Assembly (NCBI GenBank): GCA_009780955.1
Contig: WQZB01000012.1
Coordinates: 1-64,000, forward strand
DNA: 64,000 bases
Reading direction: 5' to 3'
DNA from: Polyangiaceae bacterium
GTDB taxonomy: Bacteria > Myxococcota_A > Polyangia > Polyangiales > Polyangiaceae
Shown here: positions 24,552 to 33,324 of the stretch, one piece after another
Numbering within the stretch: the first letter of the stretch is position 1
Layout of the letters: every line of letters begins with the position of its first letter
The notes under the pieces: generated by a model
What the model was told of the DNA's origin: nothing
The model's input: the letters and a program-made list of their open reading frames with translations, nothing else
Databases searched by the model: none
Position numbers and translations under genes: made by a program

Positions 24552-25682
24552 CTACTTCGTGGTGCGGGCTTTTGCGCTCGGACCTTTGCTCGGACCTTTG
24601 GCGGGTCGGCTGACAAAGTCGATGACGTTGTGCGTTGTCACGTGGTTGTCGCCGTTTTGCGTGTGGACCGTCATGGCCATGTCGGTGGCTGTCTGGATCG
24701 TGGCTCCGCCTACTAGGCGCGTGAGCGCAATGGTGACTTTGCCTTGGCCTTTGCCAGACATCGAATCGAGTGTAGCCGTTGTGCCGGGTGGCAGGCGCTT
24801 GCCGTCGATTGGCTGGTTTGGCGGTGCCAGCATTTCGATGTTGACGTTGGCGCTCACGGCATTCGTCGAAAGTTCGGTAAGCTCGTAGTTTGTCGTGTTT
24901 TGCCAGGTCGCGCCCGCCACAGGAAGCTGCGTAGTGACTACCCAACGTGCGCCAACACCGACGTCTTCTTCAGGCAGTGGCGCATAGATCTTGCGGATCG
25001 AGTCGCGCATGTTCTCGAGCATTTGACTGAGTGACTCGGAGGCATTGCTGCCAGGCTCGAAGTCAACGTCGGAGGCAACACCACGCGCAGAGATCGTGGC
25101 ACGACCACGCAGACCGACGATGCCCGCGAATTGTTTGGTGAGCTGTTCACGCATTTCGCTTGGCACCTGCACGTCGTTGAGGATATCGGCACGTTCGACT
25201 TCGAATGCAACGCGCGTAACACTTCCGTTTGCGTTTGCCGTTTTTTCCTTTGCTTCGCTTTTTATCAACATGCGCATGGTCGGCATCGTGACGTGCGCGG
25301 ACGGTTTTTCGTCCATGGCCATGTCCACCGTGACCTTCATGTCCATTTCGAGCCACTCAGGCGCGCCGACTTTGAAGGCGTAGCGCAGCGCACGCCGCGG
25401 AGCCTTGCCGGGGTCGAGCACACGGACCGTTGGCGCGGTTTGAGCGGGAGCCGTAGCCGCAGTCGCGTTTTGCGCGTCAGGCTTTGGCGTACTGGCAGGC
25501 GATGCGCTTGGCGCAGGCGAATCCGCGTTGGCCGACGCGGATTGTGTGTCGGCGTTGGGTGTGGACGCGGGCGCCTGTTGTGGTGACTGGGGCGATTGGG
25601 GCGCCTCAGAAGGGCTTCCGCAAGCAACGAACAAGCCGAGCGCACAAATCGTGAGCAGATGAGTGGCTCGCGAGAGCTTCAT
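24552..25682 (-). CDS. lipoprotein of unknown function inserted in the fab cluster
   Basis: 376 residues. The signal peptide ends LFVAC-GS (lipobox). A Pro/Ser/Ala/Gln-rich linker of about 80 residues follows, then a beta-rich domain (RRALRYAFKVGAPEWLEMDMKV onward) ending KTHNVIDF-like strands. The domain broadly resembles DUF6263-type lipoproteins; I am not certain. It occupies the slot usually held by plsX-fabH between rpmF and fabD. It is 3 bases from rpmF and 38 from fabD, so it is in the operon. Confidence 0.6.
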   Translation of the reverse strand: MKLSRATHLLTICALGLFVACGSPSEAPQSPQSPQQAPASTPNADTQSASANADSPAPSASPASTPKPDAQNATAATAPAQTAPTVRVLDPGKAPRRALRYAFKVGAPEWLEMDMKVTVDMAMDEKPSAHVTMPTMRMLIKSEAKEKTANANGSVTRVAFEVERADILNDVQVPSEMREQLTKQFAGIVGLRGRATISARGVASDVDFEPGSNASESLSQMLENMRDSIRKIYAPLPEEDVGVGARWVVTTQLPVAGATWQNTTNYELTELSTNAVSANVNIEMLAPPNQPIDGKRLPPGTTATLDSMSGKGQGKVTIALTRLVGGATIQTATDMAMTVHTQNGDNHVTTHNVIDFVSRPAKGPSKGPSAKARTTK

Positions 25683-25685
25683 CGT

Positions 25686-25874
25686 CTACTTGGCGTTTTT
25701 GGCGGTAGTGACCTCGCGCCCCTTGTAGTGACCGCACGCGGCGCATGCGCGGTGTGGCGTTACGGGTTCGCCGCAATTCGGGCACGCGATGAGCTGCACG
25801 GCAATGACCTTGTCGTGGTTCGCGCGTCGCATGTTGCGCTTTGATCGGCTCGTTCGTCGCTTGGGGACAGCCAC
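25686..25874 (-). CDS. rpmF: 50S ribosomal protein L32
   Basis: A 62-residue L32 starting MAVPKRRTSRSKRNMRRA with the zinc-ribbon pair CPNC and CAAC intact, so this is the zinc-binding form. The start codon is GTG. It follows the yceD-like gene with a 12-base gap, the usual yceD-rpmF order. Confidence 0.95.
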   Translation of the reverse strand: MAVPKRRTSRSKRNMRRANHDKVIAVQLIACPNCGEPVTPHRACAACGHYKGREVTTAKNAK

Positions 25875-25886
25875 GGCTAGACTCCT

Positions 25887-26531
25887 CTATGACTTCGTTT
25901 CTTTTGCGTGGAACTTGAGCAGCGGCACAAGCCGCGGGTCGATGCCTTTTTTTTCGGAAGGAGCAGACGGCTCCTTGGGGGCGGAGGACATACCCGGGCA
26001 GGCCTCGGAGCACAAGGGGATCATCGGAATTCCGAGGATTATCTCGTCGCGGACAAGGTCGTCGAGCACGACTTGCTCGCCATCGTACGGCAGCGTATCG
26101 GCTTCTTCCGAGGAAAACTCGTACTCGGCTTCGACGTGGGGCTCGTGATGTGCGTGATGGTCGTGGTGGTTACCCGCGGCGCTAGGCCCTTTGCCAGTGC
26201 CTTTCGACGGCGAGTGCGACGGCGCGTGGTCGTGGATGCGATGGGACGGGACGTAAAGAACGGTGATGTCGGACTGCAATGGGTAGTCGTACAAGTTCAG
26301 GCAACGCGCACAGGGCACGCGCAGGTTCACATCGAGCGTGCCGTGAACCGCCACGTCGTGGCCGCTTTTCGATACACGAAGGGCAAGCACGCCGTCGGTG
26401 TCAGATGCGGTTGCGCTGTCGACATCGTCTTCGAGCGCCTGGCGTATCCAAGCCGAACGAACGATGAACCGAAATTCTTCTCCGCCGGCGTCGAGATCCG
26501 TCACCGAGATTGTGAATTCATGATGGCTCAT
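25887..26531 (-). CDS. YceD/DUF177 family protein
   Basis: A 214-residue protein linked to 23S rRNA accumulation in known relatives. The DUF177 core is seen in VPCARCLNLYDYPLQSDITVLYVP and the ...ILGIPMIPLCSEACPG end, with the paired Cys motifs. A His-rich insertion (NHHDHHAHHEPHVE) near residue 125 is unusual and could bind metal. It precedes rpmF as in most bacteria. Confidence 0.85.
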   Translation of the reverse strand: MSHHEFTISVTDLDAGGEEFRFIVRSAWIRQALEDDVDSATASDTDGVLALRVSKSGHDVAVHGTLDVNLRVPCARCLNLYDYPLQSDITVLYVPSHRIHDHAPSHSPSKGTGKGPSAAGNHHDHHAHHEPHVEAEYEFSSEEADTLPYDGEQVVLDDLVRDEIILGIPMIPLCSEACPGMSSAPKEPSAPSEKKGIDPRLVPLLKFHAKETKS

Positions 26532-26567
26532 GGTTTTCTTAGCCTGTTAGGAAGCGAGCTCACCTCC

Positions 26568-26604
26568 TAACACTACTGCCGGGAAACTCCCGACAGTAGT
26601 GTTA
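26568..26604. repeat. nested hairpin between yceD-like gene and peptidase gene
   Basis: The outer arms are TAACACTACTG (26568-26578) and CAGTAGTGTTA (26594-26604), and the inner arms CGGGA/TCCCG. The right end contains the TAA stop of the minus-strand peptidase gene. The related structure CGGGA...TCCCG-G-CAGTAATGTTA occurs at 46356-46382. It may act as a transcript end. Confidence 0.6.
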
Positions 26605-27459
26605 ATCGAGGATCTTGTTGGGATCACCGAGGAACTCGAAGTGCATGGTGTCTTGAAGAACGTCGTGGCCAAGCCAGTAGAAACCGTAGCGCTCGAATGT
26701 GTCGACCCATGATTTGGGCATGGCCATTCGTTCCCAAACGGTTTTATTTTTCGCTTTGCAAAGAGGGTGATTCGGCCACGGTGCAACGCAGCCGCAGCAG
26801 GTATTCTTGTCGGGCTCAATGTCGATGGCAATGCCATAGACATGGTTCGACACTTCGAGGCCTCGATACGTGTTCCTGAAGCGAATGCCACCTGCGCTAT
26901 GCGGCCTGTATTCGTCTGCGGCGCCGTTTGCCTTGAGCGCGGCCTCAACGCATTTGAGTGCGGGAATGATCTTCTCGTGCACTTGGATTGTTAGGCCCAT
27001 AAAGGTTGTCGACTTTGCGTAAAACTTGGGTGGGTGCGGATTCGCTTTTGGGCTACCAAAGCCTGCAAAATGGCCGTAGGTTGTCGTGCGATACTGGATG
27101 GCATTTTCAAGCTGCTGGCGCCCGTGTTTGATGACCTCGGGATCTTTCGAATTTGGAAACCAGTTCCCACGGATTAGGAATGGTTGTGCGGCCTGCTCCC
27201 GGCATGTTGCCGTTTTGCCGTCGGCAGTTGTGATGGTCACAGCGTGGCCATCCCTCTTCGGCGTAGCAGGCGTGTCAGCGTGAGGGAGCGCTGCGACGCT
27301 TTCGTTTTTCGCGGCTGGTGCCCCGCCGTCCTCGAGAGCAAGCGCGGCAGCGTTGGGTTTGCGGTCGTCGCCGCGTGCGCTGCGCATTTCGGTGAGTGTG
27401 GCCATGGCCACGCCAATCAATAAGAATGGCGCAATCAAGCGCCTTGCAAAAGGATACAT
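26602..27459 (-). CDS. M15-type D-Ala-D-Ala carboxypeptidase/endopeptidase-like protein
   Basis: 285 residues. It has an N-terminal membrane or signal segment (RRLIAPFLLIGVAMATL) and a C-terminal zinc peptidase domain. SNHVYGIAIDIEP gives the His and Asp zinc ligands, and DTMHFEF the third His region. Two adjacent Cys (TCCGC) and GIRFRNTYRG are also present. It probably trims peptidoglycan peptides in the periplasm. The ATG at 27459 is used because it yields the signal segment. The gene starts 73 bases from the GNAT stop on the same strand. Confidence 0.75.
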   Translation of the reverse strand: MYPFARRLIAPFLLIGVAMATLTEMRSARGDDRKPNAAALALEDGGAPAAKNESVAALPHADTPATPKRDGHAVTITTADGKTATCREQAAQPFLIRGNWFPNSKDPEVIKHGRQQLENAIQYRTTTYGHFAGFGSPKANPHPPKFYAKSTTFMGLTIQVHEKIIPALKCVEAALKANGAADEYRPHSAGGIRFRNTYRGLEVSNHVYGIAIDIEPDKNTCCGCVAPWPNHPLCKAKNKTVWERMAMPKSWVDTFERYGFYWLGHDVLQDTMHFEFLGDPNKILD

Positions 27460-27532
27460 CGCATCCGCTTTTACCTTGACTTGTGTGGATGTGCCATTCG
27501 TCCGGAAAAATATTCGCGTGAGCTCGCGTGAG

Positions 27533-28060
27533 CTAGCGGCGTGCTTCGTAGCGTACGACCTCGCCGAGGGCCTCATGCTCTTCGAGGCCCATGCGCACAC
27601 AACCGGCTTTTTCAAGTACCCGGATCGAAGCCGAATGCCATGGTGGAGTCGTGGCTGCAACACATTGGACCCCTGGCTGGGCAAGCGCCCATGCAACCAT
27701 GGCCCGTGCTGCTTCGCTCGCAATGCCGGCGCGCTGCCACCGCTCTTCAACGCCGTAACCGATTTCAACAACACCTGCAGAATTGGGTGCGCCGTGGAAC
27801 ACGATGCTGCCGACCACACGGCGATGGGGAGCGCGCATAACCATCAGTCGATTGCCCCAGAGGCGGTTCGTTGGGTCGGCACGGATCGCCTCGAGCGACG
27901 CGCTAAAAGCTTGCTCGACCAGACCGCGCCCCGGCCACACTGAAGGAACACGTGCGCGAGTTATTGCCTCGAGCTCCGCACGGTCGTCTCGGAATACGGC
28001 TTCGACGATCTCGAGCGTGATCGGCTCGAGCGATAACCTCGACGTGACGATGATTCCCAT
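27533..28060 (-). CDS. GNAT acetyltransferase, RimJ/RimL-like
   Basis: A 175-residue N-acetyltransferase using acetyl-CoA. The acceptor is unknown. TSRLSLEPIT at the start, VEIGYGVEERWQRAGIASEAARAM (acetyl-CoA loop QRAGIA) and NSASIRVLEKAG-like HSASIRVLEKAGC are the expected motifs. ATG 28060 is chosen; the upstream part of the frame overlaps the divergent promoter region of the MarR gene. Confidence 0.82.
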   Translation of the reverse strand: MGIIVTSRLSLEPITLEIVEAVFRDDRAELEAITRARVPSVWPGRGLVEQAFSASLEAIRADPTNRLWGNRLMVMRAPHRRVVGSIVFHGAPNSAGVVEIGYGVEERWQRAGIASEAARAMVAWALAQPGVQCVAATTPPWHSASIRVLEKAGCVRMGLEEHEALGEVVRYEARR

Positions 28061-28110
28061 GCGCCTGCCATGGTAACTGCAAACGGCCCGCGCGAGGGGC
28101 ACGCTTGACG

Positions 28111-28140
28111 TTGACACGAGGTGTCGAAACAGCGGATATT
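28111..28140 (+). promoter_or_regulatory. promoter with palindrome between its hexamers
   Basis: TTGACA (28111-28116), an 18-base spacer and GATATT (28135-28140) point to the MarR gene. The palindrome GACAC-GAG-GTGTC (28113-28125) overlaps the -35 box, a good place for autorepression by MarR. The operator role is inferred. Confidence 0.5.
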
Positions 28141-28183
28141 TTGCATACGAAAGATCTCCGCTTGCGCGCATGACGCCTCGCGG

Positions 28184-28693
28184 ATGCCTACAAATCAACA
28201 CGTGATTCCCGAATTCAAAAGCGAAGTGGACCAGGTGCTCGAGGCCATTCTCTACCTTTACACAGAGAGCCGTCGCATCACTAAAGAGCTTGCCAGGCGC
28301 GCCGATCTCACCAGCCCGCAGCTCGCTGTCGTCAAGGTGCTCGAGCAGGTCGGCGACATGTCGCTGTCCGAGCTTTCGGAGAAGATCAGCGCGCAGAACA
28401 GCACGGTCACGGGCATCATCGATCGGATGGAGCGCGGAGATCTCGTCATGCGGGAGCGCTCGAAGGAAGACCGGCGTATCGTCATCATTCGGCTTACAGA
28501 CAAGGGGCGCGAGCTTGCGCGTGCGATTCCCATTCCGCCGATGGAAATCCTTCGCAGCGCACTCGGAAGTCTGAGTGCCGCGGAAATGGGTGATTTAATG
28601 CGCATTACAACCAAACTTGCCCGCCACGTAAAACATATTGTCCATCGTGACTTCAACGACACCAACTCGGATCGCAAACCGGTTTCGAGTTGA
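28184..28693 (+). CDS. MarR family transcriptional regulator
   Basis: A 169-residue winged-helix regulator. The helix-turn-helix runs through LTSPQLAVVKVLEQVGDMSLSELSEKI, the recognition helix through NSTVTGIIDRMERG, and the wing is RERSKEDRRIVIIRLTDKG. N- and C-terminal helices would dimerise. MarR proteins usually release DNA on binding a phenolic or oxidant ligand. It is divergent from the GNAT gene with a palindrome between them, and 96 bases upstream of glnS. Confidence 0.88.
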   Translation: MPTNQHVIPEFKSEVDQVLEAILYLYTESRRITKELARRADLTSPQLAVVKVLEQVGDMSLSELSEKISAQNSTVTGIIDRMERGDLVMRERSKEDRRIVIIRLTDKGRELARAIPIPPMEILRSALGSLSAAEMGDLMRITTKLARHVKHIVHRDFNDTNSDRKPVSS

Positions 28694-28789
28694 TGCTTCG
28701 CCGCGGCGCGCACGGCGCCGCGCTCGAGTATGGGTGTGAAACTCCTCGGCTCGCGAAAGCAGCTCGTTTCGCCTATCTTGGCGCACCCA

Positions 28790-31138
28790 ATGTCCGAAAA
28801 CGCGTCTGCACCACACGACTTCATTCACGAAATGATTCGCGCCGACGTGGCCGCCGGAAAGCACGGCGGCAAGGTTGTCACGCGCTTTCCCCCCGAGCCA
28901 AATGGCTTTTTGCACATTGGTCACGCCAAGGCCATCTGCATCGACTTTGGCGTCGCGAAAGACTTCGGCGGCCGATGCCATTTGCGCATGGATGACACGA
29001 ACCCAACGACGGAAGACGAATCGTACGTGCAAGCCATTGCGCGCGATGTCCGGTGGCTCGGCTTCGAATGGGGCACGCATATGTATTATGCATCCGATGC
29101 ATTCGAGCGCTATTACGAGCTCGGGCAGAAGCTCATTCGACTCGGGCGCGCGTACGTCTGCGATTTGTCGGAGGAAGAGTTCTCAAAGAACTACCGCGGC
29201 ACGATCACAGAGCCCGGCAAAGAAAGCCCGTACCGCAAGCGCAGCGTGGTCGAGAACCTCGACTTGTTCGAACGCATGCGCAAAGGCGAGTTCAAAGACG
29301 GCGAGAAAGTTCTTCGCGCCCGCATCGACATGTCTTCGCCGAACATGAAAATGCGCGATCCGCCGCTCGTGCGCATCAAGCACACACGTCATTACCGCGC
29401 GGGTAATGCATGGTGCATCTATCCGCTTTACGATTTTGCTCACTGTCTCGAAGATTCGTTCGAAGGTGTCACGCACTCGCTTTGCACGCTCGAATTCGAA
29501 AGCGCGCGCGAACTCTACGACTGGGTGATTCGCGCAACCGAGGTGCCGCACGTTCCAAAACAGACCGAGTTTGCACGTCTGAACCTTACCTACACGGTGA
29601 TGAGCAAGCGACTTCTCAAAGCGCTCGTCGACGGCCATTTCGTGCGCGGTTGGGATGATCCGCGCATGCCGACCCTTGCCGGGCTGCGCCGTCGGGGTGT
29701 TACACCCGAAGCCATTCGCGAGTTTTGCTACCGCATTGGCGTGTCGCGAAACTTGTCGACCGTTGAAATGGAATTGCTCGAGCATACCGTGCGCGAAGAT
29801 CTCGATTCGCGTGCTCCGCGTGCCATGGCAATTCTTCGGCCTCTCAAAGTGGTCATCGAAAGCATTGCCGAAGGCGCGCCGCCCGAAATGCTTCCCGCGC
29901 CGTTTTGGCCAGCGGGCACGACGCCTGCGCCGGGTGTCAAAGCCGGAATGCGCGAGCTGCCGCTAACGCGTGATATCTACATTGAACGCGAAGACTTCGC
30001 CGAGACTCCACCAAAGGGCTGGCGGAGGCTCGCGCCAGGGTGCGAAGTGCGCCTTTTTTATGCCTACGTCATCACGTGCACGAAGGTCGTCAAGAACGAG
30101 GCGGGCGACATCATCGAGCTTCGCGCGATTCACGATCCGTCCACACGCGGGGGCGTGCCCACACCAGGCAAGCGCGTCGATGGCACGATCCAGTGGGTGA
30201 GCGCAACGCACGGCAAGAAGGCCGAAGTGCGCCTTTACGATCGGCTTTTTCGCGCCCCGTTGCCAGGTGAAAATGGTCGCGATTGGCTCGGCGATCTCAA
30301 CCCGCACTCGCTCGAAATCGTGGAAGCGGTAGTGGAACCCGCGCTGGCCGATGCCGCGCCAGGTGATCGTTACCAGTTCACTCGTCTGGGATACTTTTTC
30401 GCCGACGATGACAGCAAACCAGGCGCGTCAGTATTCAACCGCACGGTTATGTTGAAAGATAGCTGGGCGAAAGTCATTGCCAAAGAGAAGGACTCGGGCG
30501 CCCCGCCGTCATCGCCGAAGGCAAAGGCTGAGGGAGGCTCGAGGCCATCCAAGCCGCCGCCTCGGGATGGCACGGTCCCCGAGCTCTCGAGCGATGCCAA
30601 AGCGCTTGTCGCAAGCCATGGTCTGTCGGAAACCGAGGCACGCGTGATTTCGCAAGAGCCAGCGTTGAAAGCAATTTTCAAGGATACGCTCCGCGATTGT
30701 CCCGCGATGCTCAAGCCCGTTGCAAGCTTGCTCGCGAACGATGTGCTCGGTGAGTTGCACGCGCGAAAGCTCGAAGCCTTGCCATTCGGTGCGAAAGAAA
30801 CCGTCGAACTCGTGGCTCTCGTGTCCGATGGGCGCATATCAACCAAGCAGCGGAAGGAAGTGCTCGTCGCGATGATCGACGGCTGCGTTCGTTCGCCGCT
30901 TGCCATTGTAACGGCCGGTGGAATGAAGCAAATTGCCGACGCCGACGCACTTGGACCGATCGTTGATCAAGTCCTTGCTGCGAGCGCCGACGCCGTGGCT
31001 AGGTACCGTGCCGGCAACGCGAACGTGATGGGCGCGCTCGTCGGGCTCGTGATGAAAGCAAGCAAGGGGCAGGCGAACCCAAAACTCGTGTGCGAGTTGC
31101 TCAAGCAAAAGCTTGGCGGAGCAACCCCTTGCCCTTGA
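28790..31138 (+). CDS. glnS: glutaminyl-tRNA synthetase fused to a C-terminal YqeY (GatB/YqeY) domain
   Basis: A 782-residue class I synthetase charging tRNA-Gln directly. FPPEPNGFLHIGHAKA (HIGH at 42-45) and VMSKRLLKALVDG (KMSKS equivalent, about residue 270) are intact. After the anticodon-binding beta barrels, a Pro/Ser/Lys linker (about residue 600) leads to a YqeY domain. That domain ends GNANVMGALVGLVMKASKGQANPKLV in two overlapping matches to the family, followed by ELLKQKLG. A similar fusion is known in Deinococcus, where it aids tRNA binding. ATG 28790 is preferred to 28730, which adds 20 unsupported residues. Confidence 0.93.
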   Translation: MSENASAPHDFIHEMIRADVAAGKHGGKVVTRFPPEPNGFLHIGHAKAICIDFGVAKDFGGRCHLRMDDTNPTTEDESYVQAIARDVRWLGFEWGTHMYYASDAFERYYELGQKLIRLGRAYVCDLSEEEFSKNYRGTITEPGKESPYRKRSVVENLDLFERMRKGEFKDGEKVLRARIDMSSPNMKMRDPPLVRIKHTRHYRAGNAWCIYPLYDFAHCLEDSFEGVTHSLCTLEFESARELYDWVIRATEVPHVPKQTEFARLNLTYTVMSKRLLKALVDGHFVRGWDDPRMPTLAGLRRRGVTPEAIREFCYRIGVSRNLSTVEMELLEHTVREDLDSRAPRAMAILRPLKVVIESIAEGAPPEMLPAPFWPAGTTPAPGVKAGMRELPLTRDIYIEREDFAETPPKGWRRLAPGCEVRLFYAYVITCTKVVKNEAGDIIELRAIHDPSTRGGVPTPGKRVDGTIQWVSATHGKKAEVRLYDRLFRAPLPGENGRDWLGDLNPHSLEIVEAVVEPALADAAPGDRYQFTRLGYFFADDDSKPGASVFNRTVMLKDSWAKVIAKEKDSGAPPSSPKAKAEGGSRPSKPPPRDGTVPELSSDAKALVASHGLSETEARVISQEPALKAIFKDTLRDCPAMLKPVASLLANDVLGELHARKLEALPFGAKETVELVALVSDGRISTKQRKEVLVAMIDGCVRSPLAIVTAGGMKQIADADALGPIVDQVLAASADAVARYRAGNANVMGALVGLVMKASKGQANPKLVCELLKQKLGGATPCP

Positions 31139-31141
31139 TTT

Positions 31142-32257
31142 TCACGGAATGCTTTTGCAGCAGCGAAAACCAAGATGGTAATTGACGTGCCGCGCGTCTT
31201 CGATTTTTTCAACGTGCCAGCGCGGATCGAAATTGCAATGATCAGGATAGGCGCCGGCTTTGTTGGGTGTGCTTTCGGGAGTGGGCTCGTTCGGTTCGCG
31301 CGCGAGCTCATTGTAAAACCATGCGCTGCCCTTGAGCTGGGTGTACACGTTTTCTCCTTCGCGGCGCAACATGACCTCGGCCACGTTGCCGTGCTGGTCG
31401 TAAACGCCGAAGCGTGAACGGCATTGTGGGTACGATCCCGACGGCTCGGTTTCCGTGGCGCACGTGTCCCAGGCGGTTTTTGCATCGCGGGCGTTGCACG
31501 GACGGTGGTGGCCGCGGTTCGTGTTGCAGATATCGAGATCGAGCCTATCTCCGTAAGCATAACGACGATCGCTGCCGCCATCGGGATCGCCACGGCAGGC
31601 GATGTTCCATTCGGTTTGTGAGCAAAGGCGCTTGCCTTGGAGCTCGCATACCTTCTTGGCATTCGTTGGCGGTGTCCAAACCATGGGCAGTTCGCATGCC
31701 TGATTTGGAAATTCGAAAATATCAATACAAAACCATGGCTCTTTCCCTTTTATCCACACCGGTACCATGTTCTCAGCGGCACATGTCGCGTGCTGTTCGG
31801 GGGATTGCAACACGACGTTTTTCAGGCCCGCAAGGCATTGCTCTTTGCTTATCGTGTGGAGGGCAATGGCTTTGTTTCCTTGGTTCATGTACGAGGGGCC
31901 ACCCGGACCAAACACGCGCCGCAAGAAGAGGTCGGGCAAAATCGTTTTCTTCTCTTTGTCCGTCATGGGCTTGATCTCGAATAGCGAGAGAAGCTCGCTC
32001 GTGGTCTCGCGATGGTTTGCCATCGGATCCGTGAGCGCATTCGACGCGTCGGCTTTCCCTGCGATTTGCCCTGCGTCTGGGACGGTGGGTCGACCCGTGG
32101 ATGGAGTACTTGCGTCATGCACACTTCGAGCAACCGTCGCACCGGTAAGGTGCAGCGGTTCGTCGAGATTGTTCTCGCTGTGGGCCGCTCCCGGACGACA
32201 CGATACACCTAAGCTCGCCACCGCAAACACCGCAGTGCGTCCTAGCGTTTCGAGCAT
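31142..32257 (-). CDS. SUMF1/FGE-like lipoprotein
   Basis: 371 residues. The signal peptide ends SLGVSC-RP (lipobox). The C-terminal half is the formylglycine-enzyme/C-lectin fold: FCIDIFEFPNQ, GKRLCSQTEWNIACRG, YAYGDRLDLDICN, FGVYDQHGNVAEVM and GSAWFYNE to LGFRCCKSI. The active-site Cys pair expected in the GGSWxC/RxAxR region of true FGE is not seen at that place (KGSAWFYNE), so it is probably a non-catalytic surface or binding relative. It is convergent with glnS, three bases apart. Confidence 0.75.
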   Translation of the reverse strand: MLETLGRTAVFAVASLGVSCRPGAAHSENNLDEPLHLTGATVARSVHDASTPSTGRPTVPDAGQIAGKADASNALTDPMANHRETTSELLSLFEIKPMTDKEKKTILPDLFLRRVFGPGGPSYMNQGNKAIALHTISKEQCLAGLKNVVLQSPEQHATCAAENMVPVWIKGKEPWFCIDIFEFPNQACELPMVWTPPTNAKKVCELQGKRLCSQTEWNIACRGDPDGGSDRRYAYGDRLDLDICNTNRGHHRPCNARDAKTAWDTCATETEPSGSYPQCRSRFGVYDQHGNVAEVMLRREGENVYTQLKGSAWFYNELAREPNEPTPESTPNKAGAYPDHCNFDPRWHVEKIEDARHVNYHLGFRCCKSIP

Positions 32258-32332
32258 GAAACGATCCTACAACGCGCAGACTCCGATGCCCCTTCCATAG
32301 CGATGGCCGTTGGCATAGTTTCGTCGTACCCA

Positions 32333-33298
32333 ATGGCGGAGGATTTTTACTCGGTGCTGGGCGTGCCGCGTGGGGCCGACGCTGCCACCATCAAGAAAGC
32401 GTACCGGAAGCTCGCGCGCGATCTGCATCCAGACAAAAACCCGGGCAACAAGTCGGCTGAAGCGCGCTTCAAATCCGTCAACCGCGCTTACGAAGCGCTG
32501 GGCGATGAGAAGAAGCGCAAGCTTTATGACGAATTCGGCGAAGATGCCCTACACGAAGGCTTCGACGCTGAAAAGGCCCGCGCGTACAAGCAGTGGCAAG
32601 GGCGCGCCGGTAGCGGCGGCTTTGGCGGTGGCGGGCGAGTAAACCTCGAAGATCTTTTTGGCGGTCAGGTGGCCGGTGGCAATGTCTACGGCGGCGATCC
32701 GTTCGCGGATCTCTTTGGGCGTGCGCGTTCGCGCGGCCCAATGCCCCCCATGAAAGGGCAAGACTTCGAGCAGGAGATCACGGTCAACTTTGAATCGGCC
32801 ATGCGCGGAACGCAGCTTCAATTGAAAAGGTCCGGGCAGGCCGAACCGGTCATTGTGCGTATTCCGCCCGGTGCCGACTCTGGCAGTCGCGTTCGCATTT
32901 CGGGGCAAGGAGGCCCGTCGCCAAGCGGCGGGCCAAGTGGCGATCTGATTCTTGTCATCCATGTCGAACCGCATCCGCTGTTCGAGCGAAAGGGCGATGA
33001 TCTTTACCTCGATGTGCCCATCACCGTGAGCGAAGCCGTCAAAGGCGCGCAGGTGAAGGTGCCAACATTCCATGGCCCGGTCGTGGTGAAAGTGCCGCCC
33101 GGAACGCAAAGCGCGACAAGGCTGCGGGTGCGTCGAAAAGGTGTTGCTCGCAAAGGTCGCGAGACCGGCGATCTCTATTTGCGCTTCATGGTGCATGTGC
33201 CAACGGGTGGGTCGTCCGAGCTCTTGCGAATCGTTGGCGAACTCGAGCGCTTCGAGATTTCCAATGTGCGGGATGTACTAGACAAATTTAATATCTAG
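32333..33298 (+). CDS. DnaJ-family co-chaperone, CbpA-like (no zinc finger)
   Basis: 321 residues. The J-domain MAEDFYSVLGVPRG has HPD at 32-34 and stimulates DnaK. The Gly/Phe-rich linker is residues about 90-125, and the two C-terminal beta domains run from GQDFEQEITVNFESA through IRIPPGADSGSRVRI-like and VPTFHGPVVVKVPPGTQ to the end. The four CxxCxGxG repeats of DnaJ are absent, as in CbpA. ATG 32333 is the family start. Confidence 0.9.
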   Translation: MAEDFYSVLGVPRGADAATIKKAYRKLARDLHPDKNPGNKSAEARFKSVNRAYEALGDEKKRKLYDEFGEDALHEGFDAEKARAYKQWQGRAGSGGFGGGGRVNLEDLFGGQVAGGNVYGGDPFADLFGRARSRGPMPPMKGQDFEQEITVNFESAMRGTQLQLKRSGQAEPVIVRIPPGADSGSRVRISGQGGPSPSGGPSGDLILVIHVEPHPLFERKGDDLYLDVPITVSEAVKGAQVKVPTFHGPVVVKVPPGTQSATRLRVRRKGVARKGRETGDLYLRFMVHVPTGGSSELLRIVGELERFEISNVRDVLDKFNI

Positions 33299-33324
33299 CC
33301 CGCTTTCGCTTTGACGTGCTCTGC

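Noticed and set aside
24514-24945. 144-codon N-terminal extension of FabD
   Set aside because: It overlaps the lipoprotein gene in another frame and is unlike any FabD. The family start [11 protein letters not shown] is at 24513.
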